From: Kosakonia sp. H02
Lineage (GTDB): Bacteria; Pseudomonadota; Gammaproteobacteria; Enterobacterales; Enterobacteriaceae
Length of the DNA: 64,000 nt
Reading direction: 5' to 3'
NCBI GenBank assembly: GCA_030704225.1
Contig: CP131915.1
Span: 1,116,001-1,180,000 of the forward strand
Shown here: positions 26,312 through 35,043 of the stretch, in pieces
How positions within the stretch are numbered: the stretch's first letter is position 1
How the letters are laid out: each line of letters begins with the position of its first letter
Program-made: the position numbers and the translations under genes
Notes under the pieces: generated by a model
The model's database searches: none
What the model saw: only the letters and a program-made list of their open reading frames with translations
Told to the model about the DNA's origin: nothing

Positions 26312-26423
26312 GTTCTGCCACACAGCTTTCTACGAATGCTCATGAGGCAAAAAGCCTCAAGCGCCGCCCGCATCATATCCCATTAAACCGCCAGGCTGCA
26401 TTGTTGAACCTCGTTTTTAAGAC

Positions 26424-26451
26424 AAAAAACCGGTCCTTGCGAGACCGGTTT
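26424..26451 (-). terminator. Intrinsic terminator of livF
   Basis: Hairpin AAACCGGTC-N7-GACCGGTTT, with six T following on the minus strand, 22 bp after the livF stop. It ends livKHMGF before the hok/sok region. Confidence 0.88.
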
Positions 26452-26472
26452 AATTGCTATTACATCAACGAG

Positions 26473-27186
26473 TTACCCGCCAAGATAAGCGCTGCGCACC
26501 GCTTCGTTCGCCAATAGCGCTTCGCCGGTATCTTCCAGCACCACGTGACCGTTTTCCAGCACATAGCCGCGGTCGGCAAGCTTCAGCGCCTGGTTGGCGT
26601 TCTGCTCTACCAGGAAGATGGTCATCCCTTCTTTGCGCAACTGCTCAATGGTGTCGAAAATCTGCTGAATGATGATGGGCGCAAGACCAAGCGACGGTTC
26701 ATCGAGCAGCAACAAACGCGGCTGGCTCATTAACGCGCGGCCAATCGCCAGCATCTGCTGTTCGCCGCCGGACATCGTTCCTGCGCGCTGAATGCGGCGC
26801 TCGTGCAGACGCGGAAACAGCTCGTAAACCCATTTGATGCGAGATTGATACTGATCGCGGTCGGCAAAGAAACCGCCCATCGCCAGGTTCTCTTCCACGG
26901 TCATGCGCGAGAACACGCGGCGGCCTTCCGGCACAATCGCCACCGCTTCACGCATGATTTTCGCGGTTTGCCAGTCGGTAATGTCTTTACCATCAAACAC
27001 AATGCGCCCGCTGGTGGCGCGCGGATCACCACACAGCGTACCGAGCAGCGTCGTTTTCCCCGCGCCGTTCGCGCCAATCAGGGTGACAATTTCGCCCTGA
27101 TTAATGTGCAAGCTGACATCGTGCAGCGCCTGGATCTTGCCGTAGTGAGCGTTGACTTTGTCAAAAGATAACATCACTTTTTCCAT
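26473..27186 (-). CDS. livF: Branched-chain amino acid ABC transporter ATP-binding protein LivF
   Basis: One of the two ATPases of the LivHMGF importer for Leu, Ile and Val. 237 residues from the ATG at 27186 (MEKVMLSFDKVNAHYG), equal to E. coli; an ATG four codons upstream is unlikely. Walker A GANGAGKTT, signature MSGGEQQMLAIGRALM and Walker B LLLLDEPSLGLAP are visible. The start overlaps nothing but abuts the livG stop (27188). Confidence 0.97.
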   Translation of the reverse strand: MEKVMLSFDKVNAHYGKIQALHDVSLHINQGEIVTLIGANGAGKTTLLGTLCGDPRATSGRIVFDGKDITDWQTAKIMREAVAIVPEGRRVFSRMTVEENLAMGGFFADRDQYQSRIKWVYELFPRLHERRIQRAGTMSGGEQQMLAIGRALMSQPRLLLLDEPSLGLAPIIIQQIFDTIEQLRKEGMTIFLVEQNANQALKLADRGYVLENGHVVLEDTGEALLANEAVRSAYLGG

Positions 27187-27187
27187 C

Positions 27188-27955
27188 TTATGCCTCACCC
27201 AGGTATGCCCGAATGACGTCCGGGTTGTTACGAATCTCTTCCGGCGTCCCGTTCGCCAGCGGCGTGCCCTGGTTCACCACATAAATCCGGTCAGAAATGC
27301 CCATCACCAGTTTCATATCATGCTCAATCAGCAGGATGGTGGTGTTGTGATGGTTACGTAACTCGACGATCAGCTCGTCCAGCTCTTTGGTTTCTTTCGG
27401 ATTTAACCCTGCCGCCGGTTCATCCAGCATCAGGATCTCCGGCTGCGTCACCATGCAGCGGACAATCTCAAGGCGACGCTGGTCACCGTAAGCCAGGTTA
27501 CTGGCCTGGCGGTTAGCGTGTGCTAACAAACCAATCCTCTCCAGCCAGGTCGCGGCGCGATCCAGCGCTTCGCTCTGCGCACGGCGAAAGGCCGGGGTTT
27601 TCAGCAATCCGGAAAAAACGCCGGTTTTTAACTGCTGATGTTGCGCGACCAGGAGGTTTTCAATCACCGTCATTTCACGGAATAGCCGCACGTGCTGGAA
27701 GGTTCGCACTACGCCCATGCGCGCGATTTGCTGACCCGGCAGCCCTTCGAGATGCTGGTCACGCAGCATAATGGTGCCGCCGGTGGGTTTATAAAAACCG
27801 GTCAGGCAGTTGAACACCGTGGTTTTCCCCGCGCCGTTCGGGCCAATCAGCGAGACAATCTCCTGCGCCTTAAGCTCCAGCGAGACATCGTTCACAGCCA
27901 GCAGACCACCAAAACGCATCATCAGGCCGTTTACGGATAACAGTGGCTGACTCAT
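27188..27955 (-). CDS. livG: Branched-chain amino acid ABC transporter ATP-binding protein LivG
   Basis: Second ATPase of the LivHMGF importer, 255 residues as in E. coli. Walker A GPNGAGKTT, signature LAYGDQRRLEIVRCM and Walker B ILMLDEPAAGLNP with the C-terminal NVIRAYLGE tail typical of the Liv/HAAT class. The start overlaps the livM stop by 4 bp. Confidence 0.97.
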   Translation of the reverse strand: MSQPLLSVNGLMMRFGGLLAVNDVSLELKAQEIVSLIGPNGAGKTTVFNCLTGFYKPTGGTIMLRDQHLEGLPGQQIARMGVVRTFQHVRLFREMTVIENLLVAQHQQLKTGVFSGLLKTPAFRRAQSEALDRAATWLERIGLLAHANRQASNLAYGDQRRLEIVRCMVTQPEILMLDEPAAGLNPKETKELDELIVELRNHHNTTILLIEHDMKLVMGISDRIYVVNQGTPLANGTPEEIRNNPDVIRAYLGEA

Positions 27956-29229
27956 GCCTGCTCTCCTTTCGCTTGCCCGTTTTTCAATTTCAACTGCGGA
28001 CGGGTCATCGGCAGCAAGCCTTGCGGACGCCAGATCATCATCAGTACCATCAAACCACCCAGCATTAACATGCTGTATTCATTGAAATCACGCATCAGTT
28101 CACGGGAAACCACCAGCAGAATTGCGGCGAGGATCACCGCAAACTGCGATCCCATACCGCCCAACACCACAATCGCCAGCACAAAGGCAGATTCAGCGAA
28201 GGTGAAGGATTCCGGGCTGACAAAGCCCTGGCGCGCAGCAAACAGCGTTCCGGCAAAACCGGCGAACGCGGCGCTGATGGTGAACGCCGTCAGCTTGATG
28301 CGCGTCGGGTTCAGACCCAGGGAACGACAGGCAATTTCATCTTCGCGCAGCGCTTCCCACGCGCGGCCCAGCGGCATACGCAACAGGCGGTTAATCACGA
28401 ATAACGTCACCACCACCAGCAGCAGCGCGACCAGATAGAGGAACACCACGCGATCGCTCGGATCATATTTCACGTTAAAGAAGTTGCTGAAGGTATCCCA
28501 GCCACCTTCACGCGCAGAACGGCTGAACTCCAGGCCAAACAGCGTCGGTTTTGGGATCTGACTGATGCCGTTTGGCCCGCCGGTCACTTCGGTATTGTTC
28601 AGCAGCAGGATACGGACGATTTCGCCGAAGCCCAGCGTCACAATCGCCAGATAGTCACCGCGCAAACGCAGCACCGGGAAGCCAAGCAGGAACCCGGCGG
28701 CAGCAGAAACTAACCCCGCCAGCGGCAGACAGGTCCAGAAGCCGAGGCCGTAATAGTGGTTCAACAGCGCAAAGGTATACGCGCCGATAGCGTAAAAACC
28801 GCCGTAGCCCAGAACCAGCAAGCCAGAAAGCCCGACGACCACGTTTAGCCCAAGGCCGAGGATGATATAAATCATCGTCATGGTGGCGATATCGACCGTG
28901 CCACGCGACACGACAAACGGCCATGCCACGGCTGCGACCAGCAACGCCAGCAGGAACAGCTTCTGTTTGACCGTCGAACCGTCAATCGCTGGCAGGACAA
29001 ATTTCGGCCCGGAAATGCCTTTCAGGCTTTTCTGGAAAACAGGGCGTAATAACTGGAAGAAAAAGACCACCGCCGTGCCAATAAAGATCCACTGCCAGCG
29101 GATATCCGCAGCGGTGTCGACCACCAGTTTGGTCCCGCTCAGCTCCAGTTGCACGCCCATAAAGACGCCCGCCAGCACGAAGAACATGACGGCGGAGAGC
29201 AGCGCCATCGCAAAATGCATCGGTTTCAT
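27952..29229 (-). CDS. livM: Branched-chain amino acid ABC transporter permease LivM
   Basis: Inner-membrane permease of the Liv system, 425 residues as in E. coli, with an N-terminal extension of hydrophobic segments and then the HAAT permease core. The EAA-like motif LREDEIACRSLGLNPTRIKL is visible around residue 300. Overlaps livH by 4 bp and livG by 4 bp. Confidence 0.97.
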   Translation of the reverse strand: MKPMHFAMALLSAVMFFVLAGVFMGVQLELSGTKLVVDTAADIRWQWIFIGTAVVFFFQLLRPVFQKSLKGISGPKFVLPAIDGSTVKQKLFLLALLVAAVAWPFVVSRGTVDIATMTMIYIILGLGLNVVVGLSGLLVLGYGGFYAIGAYTFALLNHYYGLGFWTCLPLAGLVSAAAGFLLGFPVLRLRGDYLAIVTLGFGEIVRILLLNNTEVTGGPNGISQIPKPTLFGLEFSRSAREGGWDTFSNFFNVKYDPSDRVVFLYLVALLLVVVTLFVINRLLRMPLGRAWEALREDEIACRSLGLNPTRIKLTAFTISAAFAGFAGTLFAARQGFVSPESFTFAESAFVLAIVVLGGMGSQFAVILAAILLVVSRELMRDFNEYSMLMLGGLMVLMMIWRPQGLLPMTRPQLKLKNGQAKGEQA

Positions 29230-30152
29230 ACTTTTTCAACCTCCGGGCGGCCCAGAATGCCGGTCGGCATGACCAGCAACACCACAATCAACAGCGCGAA
29301 CGAGACCACATCTTTATATTCCGTGCTCAGGTACGCCGAAGAGAGGGATTCCGCCACGCCGAGGATCAGGCCACCGATCATCGCGCCAGGAATACTGCCA
29401 ATACCGCCTAATACCGCTGCGGTAAACGCCTTCATGCCAGCCATAAAGCCGATATAGGGATTGATAACGCCATAGAACTGGCCGAGCAATACGCCCGCCA
29501 CCGCCGCCATGGCAGCACCGATAACGAAGGTGAGCGCGATAACGCGGTCGGTATTGATGCCAAGCAGGCTGGCCATTTTCAAATCTTCCGCACAGGCACG
29601 GCAGGCGCGGCCCATACGCGAATAACGAATGAACAACGTCAGTGCGAGCATGGCGATAAAGGTCACAATCCAGATAACCAACTGCATGGTGGTAATGGTG
29701 GCGGCGAAGTTTTCGCTGCTACCCACCGTCCACTGGCCGTTAAACAGGCTCGGTAAGGCCACATCACGCGAACCTTCGGTCAGGCTGACGTAGTTTTGCA
29801 GGAAGATGGACATCCCGATGGCGGAGATCAGCGCAATCAAGCGCTTGGAGCTGCGAACCGGGCGGTAAGCGACCCGTTCGATGCTCCAGCCGTAGGCGCT
29901 GGCAATGATAATTGCGCCAACGAAACCTGCGCCCACCAGCAGCCAACTGGTGTCGATGCCCATCATCATCAGCGCGGCGATAATCATAAAGGAGACATAA
30001 CTGCCGATCATGTAGACCTCGCCGTGGGCGAAGTTGATCATGCCGATAATGCCGTAAACCATGGTGTAACCGATGGCGATCAGTGCATAGGTGCTGCCCA
30101 GCGTTACGCCGTTAAACATCTGCTGCAAGAAATAGAGAAACTGCTCAGACAT
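29226..30152 (-). CDS. livH: Branched-chain amino acid ABC transporter permease LivH
   Basis: Permease partner of LivM. 308 residues from the ATG at 30152 (MSEQFLYFLQQMFNGVTLGS), the E. coli length; the upstream frame to 30182 lies in the livK-livH gap. Multiple membrane spans and the cytoplasmic CRACAEDLKMASLLGINTDRVI loop for ATPase contact are visible. It follows livK by 54 bp. Confidence 0.97.
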   Translation of the reverse strand: MSEQFLYFLQQMFNGVTLGSTYALIAIGYTMVYGIIGMINFAHGEVYMIGSYVSFMIIAALMMMGIDTSWLLVGAGFVGAIIIASAYGWSIERVAYRPVRSSKRLIALISAIGMSIFLQNYVSLTEGSRDVALPSLFNGQWTVGSSENFAATITTMQLVIWIVTFIAMLALTLFIRYSRMGRACRACAEDLKMASLLGINTDRVIALTFVIGAAMAAVAGVLLGQFYGVINPYIGFMAGMKAFTAAVLGGIGSIPGAMIGGLILGVAESLSSAYLSTEYKDVVSFALLIVVLLVMPTGILGRPEVEKV

Positions 30153-30206
30153 AACATAACCTTCTAAAATCTCTCCGGACATTGCGCCCGGAGAGAGGGA
30201 TGACAG

Positions 30207-31316
30207 TTATTTCGCCACGGAAGACGAACCATCGGCGTGCCATTGGAAGACACCAAATTCAAATCCCTTCAGATCGCCTTTTTCATCCCAGTTCAGCGGC
30301 CCAATTACGGTTTTAGCCCCGTTGGCTTTTAAATCTTTGATAAGCGCCAGCGGCTCACTGCTGCCGGTACGCTCCAGCGCGGTTGCCAGCGACTGTACCG
30401 CAGCGTAGGTGATCCACACATACGGGCCGCTCGGATCTTTTTTCTCTGCTTTCAGGGCATCAACGATACGCTGGTTTGCCGGATCCTGGTCATAGCGCTT
30501 CGGCATGGTCACCAGCATGCCTTCTGCCGCATCGCCCGCAATGTTCGACAGCGAGGAGTTACCGACGCCTTCCGGCCCCATAAAGTGGGTTTTCAGGCCA
30601 TTGGCGCGCGCCTGGCGCAGCATTTGTCCCATCTCCGGGTAATAACCACCGTAGTAGACAAAATCGATATTTTCTTTTTTCAGACGTGCAATAAGCGCAG
30701 AAAAATCTTTCTCACCGGCGGTAATTCCGTCGAAGAAGACCACATTCGCGTTTCCTGCTTTCAACCCTTCTTGCACGGAACGCGCCAGCCCTTCGCCGTA
30801 TTGCTGCTTATCATGAATGATAGCGATACGTTGCGGTTTGACGGTGTTCAGAATGTATTTCGCGGCGGTCGGCCCCTGAGAAGAGTCCAGACCGGCGGTG
30901 CGCATAATGTGCTGATAGCCGCGCTGGGTGAGTTCCGGGTTGGTCGCGCCAGGCGTGATCATCAAAATCCCTTCGTCTTCGTAAATATCAGACGCGGGTT
31001 GGGTGGATGATGAGCAGAGGTGGCCAATCACATATTTCACGCCGTCGTTAACGATTTTGTTCGCCACGGCCACGGCTTGTTTCGGGTCACAGGCATCGTC
31101 GTATTCGACAGCGACCAGTTTGTCGCCTTTGATTCCGCCTTTGGCATTGATATCTGCAATAGCCTGGCGCGCGCCGTTAAATTCCATGTCGCCCCATTGC
31201 GCAACCGGACCGGACATCGCCCCAACAACCGCGACGTTAATATCCTTCGCCATCGCCGCGTGAGACATCGCAAGTGCAACCATTCCCGCGATTAATGTCT
31301 TCGCGTTCCTTTTCAT
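30207..31316 (-). CDS. livK: Leucine-specific binding protein LivK
   Basis: Periplasmic leucine-binding protein that feeds LivHMGF; 369 residues as in E. coli. Signal peptide MKRNAKTLIAGMVALAMSHAAMA. The CDPKQA and HLCSSSTQPASDIYEDEGIL segments of this protein pair are intact, including the conserved disulphide Cys pair. A GGGGAAGA ribosome site precedes the ATG. First gene of livKHMGF, with a long leader (see the terminator-like site at 31525-31561). Confidence 0.97.
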   Translation of the reverse strand: MKRNAKTLIAGMVALAMSHAAMAKDINVAVVGAMSGPVAQWGDMEFNGARQAIADINAKGGIKGDKLVAVEYDDACDPKQAVAVANKIVNDGVKYVIGHLCSSSTQPASDIYEDEGILMITPGATNPELTQRGYQHIMRTAGLDSSQGPTAAKYILNTVKPQRIAIIHDKQQYGEGLARSVQEGLKAGNANVVFFDGITAGEKDFSALIARLKKENIDFVYYGGYYPEMGQMLRQARANGLKTHFMGPEGVGNSSLSNIAGDAAEGMLVTMPKRYDQDPANQRIVDALKAEKKDPSGPYVWITYAAVQSLATALERTGSSEPLALIKDLKANGAKTVIGPLNWDEKGDLKGFEFGVFQWHADGSSSVAK

Positions 31317-31750
31317 TCGAGATCTTCCCCATTCGTGTTCGTGATGATGTGTGAATATTTTGTTTTTTTATGGTTAAAAAGCATTCTGTACTTTTAATGC
31401 ACAACGCTATTTTTACCAGTGCCTTTAATGGTTTAGCGTAGTATTTTGGCAAAAACCACACTAAATCCTCTATTTTTCAGGCGATTAAGCAGAGATAATA
31501 TTCTGTATTTAATCCGAGATAAACAAAAAAAGCCCCCGATGCCAGCATAAAATAACGGGACAATACGCGGAATAAAACGCTACCAGTCAGGTTAAAATGC
31601 TGTCTGTTTTTCGATCTCTAATGTTTCACGCTATTCGCGCGGCTGCGGTAAAACTATTCACCTGTAGAATCAAAATAAAAAAAGTCTCAGGCCCCGCTAT
31701 GTGAAATTGATTACACTCACACGATGTTTCGCGTTTTGGACAAGCTGTAG
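31317..31750. other. livK-panM intergenic region (434 bp)
   Basis: AT-rich divergent control region. It must hold the minus-strand promoter and leader of livK and the plus-strand promoter of panM. I see no open frame worth calling. The only structured element recognised is the terminator-like hairpin at 31525-31561. Leucine/Lrp control is known for liv genes in E. coli, but I could not place an Lrp site by eye. Confidence 0.6.
31525..31561 (-). terminator. Terminator-like hairpin in the livK leader
   Basis: Minus-strand stem GTCCC / GGGGC around ttattttatgctggcat, itself containing a TGC-TGGCA mini-hairpin, followed by a T7 run. It lies about 210 bp upstream of the livK start and points toward livK, so it could stop transcripts early. 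Premature termination in liv leaders has been reported for E. coli. The stem is short. Confidence 0.45.
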
Positions 31751-32134
31751 ATGAAATTAACGATCGTTCGACTGGAGAGTTTCACCGAGCAGGATCACAT
31801 TGATTTAGCGAAAGTCTGGCCGGAATATTCGGCCGCCTCGCTTATTGTTGACGACACACACCGTATTTACGCGGCACGTTTTAATGACCGCCTGCTGGCC
31901 GCTGTGCGTGTAACGTTGCGCGGCACTGAAGGCGCGCTGGATTCCCTGCGCGTACGGGATGTCACCCGCCGTCGTGGGGTGGGGCAATATCTGGTGGAAG
32001 AGGTCATCCGCGATAACCCCTCGATCAATAGTTGGTGGATTGCCGATATCGGCGTCGAAGATCGCAGTGTGATGGCCGCATTCGCTCAGGCGCTGGGCTT
32101 TACTGCACAGGAAAATGGCTGGGAAAAACGATAA
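31751..32134 (+). CDS. panM: PanD maturation/regulatory factor PanM (PanZ)
   Basis: GNAT-fold protein that, with acetyl-CoA bound, promotes self-cleavage of the aspartate decarboxylase PanD and also limits its activity, thereby setting pantothenate and CoA supply. 127 residues, as E. coli PanZ (YhhK). The acetyl-CoA-binding RRRGVGQYLVEEV loop (residues 74-86) is intact. Located between livK and livJ as in E. coli, with a BIME after the stop. Confidence 0.94.
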   Translation: MKLTIVRLESFTEQDHIDLAKVWPEYSAASLIVDDTHRIYAARFNDRLLAAVRVTLRGTEGALDSLRVRDVTRRRGVGQYLVEEVIRDNPSINSWWIADIGVEDRSVMAAFAQALGFTAQENGWEKR

Positions 32135-32151
32135 ATGCCCGACAGTATGAT

Positions 32152-32225
32152 TGCCTGATGGCGCTGCGCTTATCAGGCCTACAATCGAGCGAACAGGCCG
32201 GGTAAGGCGAAGCCGCCACCCGGCA
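32152..32225. repeat. BIME between panM and livJ
   Basis: Two REP units, tgcctgatggcgctgcgc...caggcctac (32152-32182) and caggccgggtaaggcg...cacccggca (32194-32225), in the gap between the convergent panM and livJ stop codons. Confidence 0.88.
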
Positions 32226-32234
32226 CAATATCAG

Positions 32235-33338
32235 TTACTTAGCATCGGTTGCGGTACCATTCGCGTGCCATGTGAACACGCCGAATTCGAAACCTTTCAG
32301 ATCGCCTTTCTCATCCCATGTCAGCGGCCCCATCACGGTATCCACTGAATGGCCTTTCAGCCAGGTGGCGATCCCGGTCGGGTCATCAGACTGATTCAGG
32401 CCAGCGGCCAGCGATTGCAATGCGGCGTAGGTGGTCCACACAAATGCACCGCTCGGATCCTGTTTCTTGCCTTTGATCGCGTCCACAATTGGTTTGTTCG
32501 CCGGAACCTGATCGTAGTTCTTCGGTTTGGTAACCAGCATGCCTTCGGCAGATTCGCCAGCGATGTTAGACAGCGACACGTTCGCCACACCTTCCGGCCC
32601 CATAAACTGGGTTTTCAGGCCTGCGGCGCGCGCCTGGCGCAGGATCTGACCCATTTCCGGGTGATAACCGCCGTAATAAACGAAGTCGATATTCTCTTTT
32701 TTCAGACGCGCTACCAGCGTAGAGAAGTCTTTCTCACCGGCGGTGATACCGTCGAAGAAGACCACATTCGCGCCGCCTTTTTTCAGGCCATCCTGAACAG
32801 CGCGCGCCAGGCCTTCGCCGTACTGCTGCTTGTCATGGATAACCGCGATGCGCTGCGGCTTCACGTTCTCCAGGATGTATTTTGCAGCGGTCGGGCCCTG
32901 GTCAGAATCCAGACCGGTAGTACGCAGCGTCAATTTATAACCACGCGCGGTCAGCTCAGGCGCGGTTGCCGCAGGCGTGATCATCAAAATACCTTCGTCT
33001 TCATAGATATCAGACGCAGGCTGAGTAGAAGAGGAGCACAGGTGGCCGATAACGTATTTGATGCCGTCGTTAACCACTTTGTTAGCGACTGCAACCGCTT
33101 GTTTCGGGTCGCAGGCATCGTCATATTTCACCGCAACCAGCTTGTCGCCTTTGATGCCGCCTTTCGCGTTGATATCAGCAATAGCCTGCTCAGCGCCGGT
33201 AAATTCCTGGTCACCATACTGCGCAACCGGACCGGACATGGCGCCGACAACGGCAACTTTGATATCTTTGGCGAATGCCACGTTGCTCATTGCTAACGCA
33301 ATACATCCTGCCAGTAACGCTTTACCCTTCATTTTCAT
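32235..33338 (-). CDS. livJ: Leu/Ile/Val-binding protein LivJ
   Basis: Periplasmic binding protein with broad branched-chain amino acid specificity that shares LivHMGF with LivK. 367 residues from the ATG at 33338 (MKMKGKALLAGCIALAMSNVAFA), matching E. coli; an upstream in-frame extension to 33491 has no homology. The mature protein starts KDIKVAVVGAMSGPVAQYGD. Close paralogue of LivK, about 80% alike by eye. Monocistronic. Confidence 0.96.
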   Translation of the reverse strand: MKMKGKALLAGCIALAMSNVAFAKDIKVAVVGAMSGPVAQYGDQEFTGAEQAIADINAKGGIKGDKLVAVKYDDACDPKQAVAVANKVVNDGIKYVIGHLCSSSTQPASDIYEDEGILMITPAATAPELTARGYKLTLRTTGLDSDQGPTAAKYILENVKPQRIAVIHDKQQYGEGLARAVQDGLKKGGANVVFFDGITAGEKDFSTLVARLKKENIDFVYYGGYHPEMGQILRQARAAGLKTQFMGPEGVANVSLSNIAGESAEGMLVTKPKNYDQVPANKPIVDAIKGKKQDPSGAFVWTTYAALQSLAAGLNQSDDPTGIATWLKGHSVDTVMGPLTWDEKGDLKGFEFGVFTWHANGTATDAK

Positions 33339-33554
33339 CCTGAGTTTCCCCATTGTTATGGTTATTGCAATTGTTGTGATGTTGTTGTGCGGCACATTAC
33401 TCTGCTTATCATCATAAGCAAAGGATATGATAGTTGTTTTCAGCCATACTGCCGGTGCCTGAGCAGCATACTCTGCTAAAACATACCCCATTTTTCGGAA
33501 TAAGGAATAACAATTTTGATGGTTATGCGACAGACAGATGACAGAAAAGGAGAA

Positions 33555-33573
33555 AGCCGCCCATAAGGCGGCT
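33555..33573 (-). terminator. Hairpin after the aminotransferase gene
   Basis: Perfect palindromic stem AGCCGCC-CATA-region-GGCGGCT just past the stop codon, followed on the minus strand by TTTCTCCTTTTC. Probable intrinsic terminator. Confidence 0.7.
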
Positions 33574-33579
33574 GAATAA

Positions 33580-34845
33580 TTAGCAGGTCAGCGACTGATG
33601 GATAATATCCAGCGCTTTGCGGAATTGATCTTCCGGAATGGTTAACGGGTAGAGGAAGCGGATAACGTTGCCGTAAACACCGCAACTGAGCAATAACAGC
33701 CCGGCCGCCAGGGCTTTATCCTGCACCTGTTTGGTAAATTCCGCCGACGGCGCGCCGGTTTGCGGATCGTTAAACTCCACCGCCACCATCGAACCCTGCG
33801 CGCGGATATCGGCAATATACGGACATTGCGCCTTCGCATGGGTTAACACTTCGACCAGATCTTTGCCCAACTGGGTAGCGCGTTCGCACAGGTTTTCTTC
33901 GTCGATAACATCAAGTACCGCATGCGCTGCCGCGACCGCCAGCGGGTTGCCCGCATATGTACCGCCAAGCCCACCAGGCGCAGGTGCATCCATCACTTCT
34001 GCACGCCCGGCAACTGCTGATAGCGGCAAACCGCCGGCAAGGCTTTTCGCCATGGTGATGAGATCCGGTTTGACGTCATAATACTCGCTCGCAAACAGCT
34101 TGCCAGTACGGGCAAAACCGCTCTGCACTTCGTCAATAATCAGCAGGATACCGTGGGTATCGCACAGCTTACGCAGCGCCTGCATAAAATCCGCCGGGGC
34201 GACATTAAACCCGCCTTCACCCTGTACGGGTTCGAGCAAAATAGCCGCGACCTGATCCGCTGCGATATCCGCTTTGAAAATCCGCTCCAGGCTTTTCAGC
34301 GCCTCTTTCGTGCTGACACCGTGCAGCGCGTTTGGATACTGGGCATGATAAATCGAACCGGGAAACGGGCCGAAGCCGATTTTGTACGGCGCGACTTTGC
34401 CCGTCAGCGCCATCGTCATAAAGGTGCGGCCATGAAAACCACCGCCGAAGGTAATAACACCAGGACGCCTGGTATACGCGCGGGCAATTTTCACCGCGTT
34501 TTCTACCGCTTCCGCACCGGTAGAGAAAAAGGCGGTTTTCGCCGGGCCTTCAACCGGTACGCGCGCATTAATGCGCTCTGCCAGCGAAACATAGCTTTCA
34601 TAAGGAACGATTTGGTACGCGGTATGGGTAAATGCCTGCAACTGTTTTTCAACCGCCGCCATCACTTTGGGATGACGGTGTCCGGTGTTGAGCACCGCAA
34701 TCCCGGCGGCAAAGTCGATAACCTCGTTGCCTTCGACATCCCACAGCGTGGCGTTTTCCGCTTTCTCGGCGTAAAAACCACACATCACCCCAATCCCACG
34801 CGGCGTCGCCTGTAAACGGCGCTGATGTAATTCGTTATTCTTCAC
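33580..34845 (-). CDS. gabT: 4-aminobutyrate aminotransferase (GabT/PuuE type)
   Basis: Class III PLP-dependent aminotransferase that transfers the GABA amino group to 2-oxoglutarate, giving succinate semialdehyde. 421 residues, the length of E. coli PuuE, and the start (KNNELHQRRLQATPRGIGVMC) is PuuE-like. The PLP-binding IDEVQSGFARTGKLFA and TMAKSLAGGLPLSAV (Schiff-base Lys) motifs are intact. E. coli has no gene here, between livJ and rpoH. It looks like a separate transcript with its own terminator. Whether it works in putrescine or GABA degradation is unclear because no pathway partners are nearby. Confidence 0.9.
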   Translation of the reverse strand: MKNNELHQRRLQATPRGIGVMCGFYAEKAENATLWDVEGNEVIDFAAGIAVLNTGHRHPKVMAAVEKQLQAFTHTAYQIVPYESYVSLAERINARVPVEGPAKTAFFSTGAEAVENAVKIARAYTRRPGVITFGGGFHGRTFMTMALTGKVAPYKIGFGPFPGSIYHAQYPNALHGVSTKEALKSLERIFKADIAADQVAAILLEPVQGEGGFNVAPADFMQALRKLCDTHGILLIIDEVQSGFARTGKLFASEYYDVKPDLITMAKSLAGGLPLSAVAGRAEVMDAPAPGGLGGTYAGNPLAVAAAHAVLDVIDEENLCERATQLGKDLVEVLTHAKAQCPYIADIRAQGSMVAVEFNDPQTGAPSAEFTKQVQDKALAAGLLLLSCGVYGNVIRFLYPLTIPEDQFRKALDIIHQSLTC

Positions 34846-34995
34846 CTTGATTGCCCCCTGTCTGTGTATGCCCGCTTACCAAGTATATAGCGCCTTTGGC
34901 AAGGCGATGTTTCGCTCAGTCTCGCGCAAGCGGAAACACACCGACAGGACAGCTTTCTTCTTATGATGTGACAGAGGCGGGATAAATCAGATAAC

Positions 34996-35032
34996 AAAAA
35001 GCCGGGAGAGCTTGCGCTGACCCGGCTTTTTT
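34996..35032 (-). terminator. Intrinsic terminator of rpoH
   Basis: Hairpin AAAAAGCCGGG ... CCCGGCTTTTT with 8 G-C/C-G pairs and T-runs on both strands, 12 bp past the rpoH stop. It can act in both directions but faces rpoH on the minus strand. Confidence 0.88.
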
Positions 35033-35043
35033 ACTGCATTCGC

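Larger units (their letters stand above)
25460..26410. repeat. Tandem duplication (about 514-bp period) holding two hok/sok loci
   Basis: Unit 1 (about 25433-25917) and unit 2 (about 25947-26412) share the hok terminator, the toxin gene, the Sok promoter and stem, a gaggcaaaaagcctc hairpin (near 25829 and 26344), and the sequence to cctcgtttttaaga. By eye about nine in ten bases agree. The whole stretch between ugpB and livF is made of these two units; nothing else is encoded there. Confidence 0.85.
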
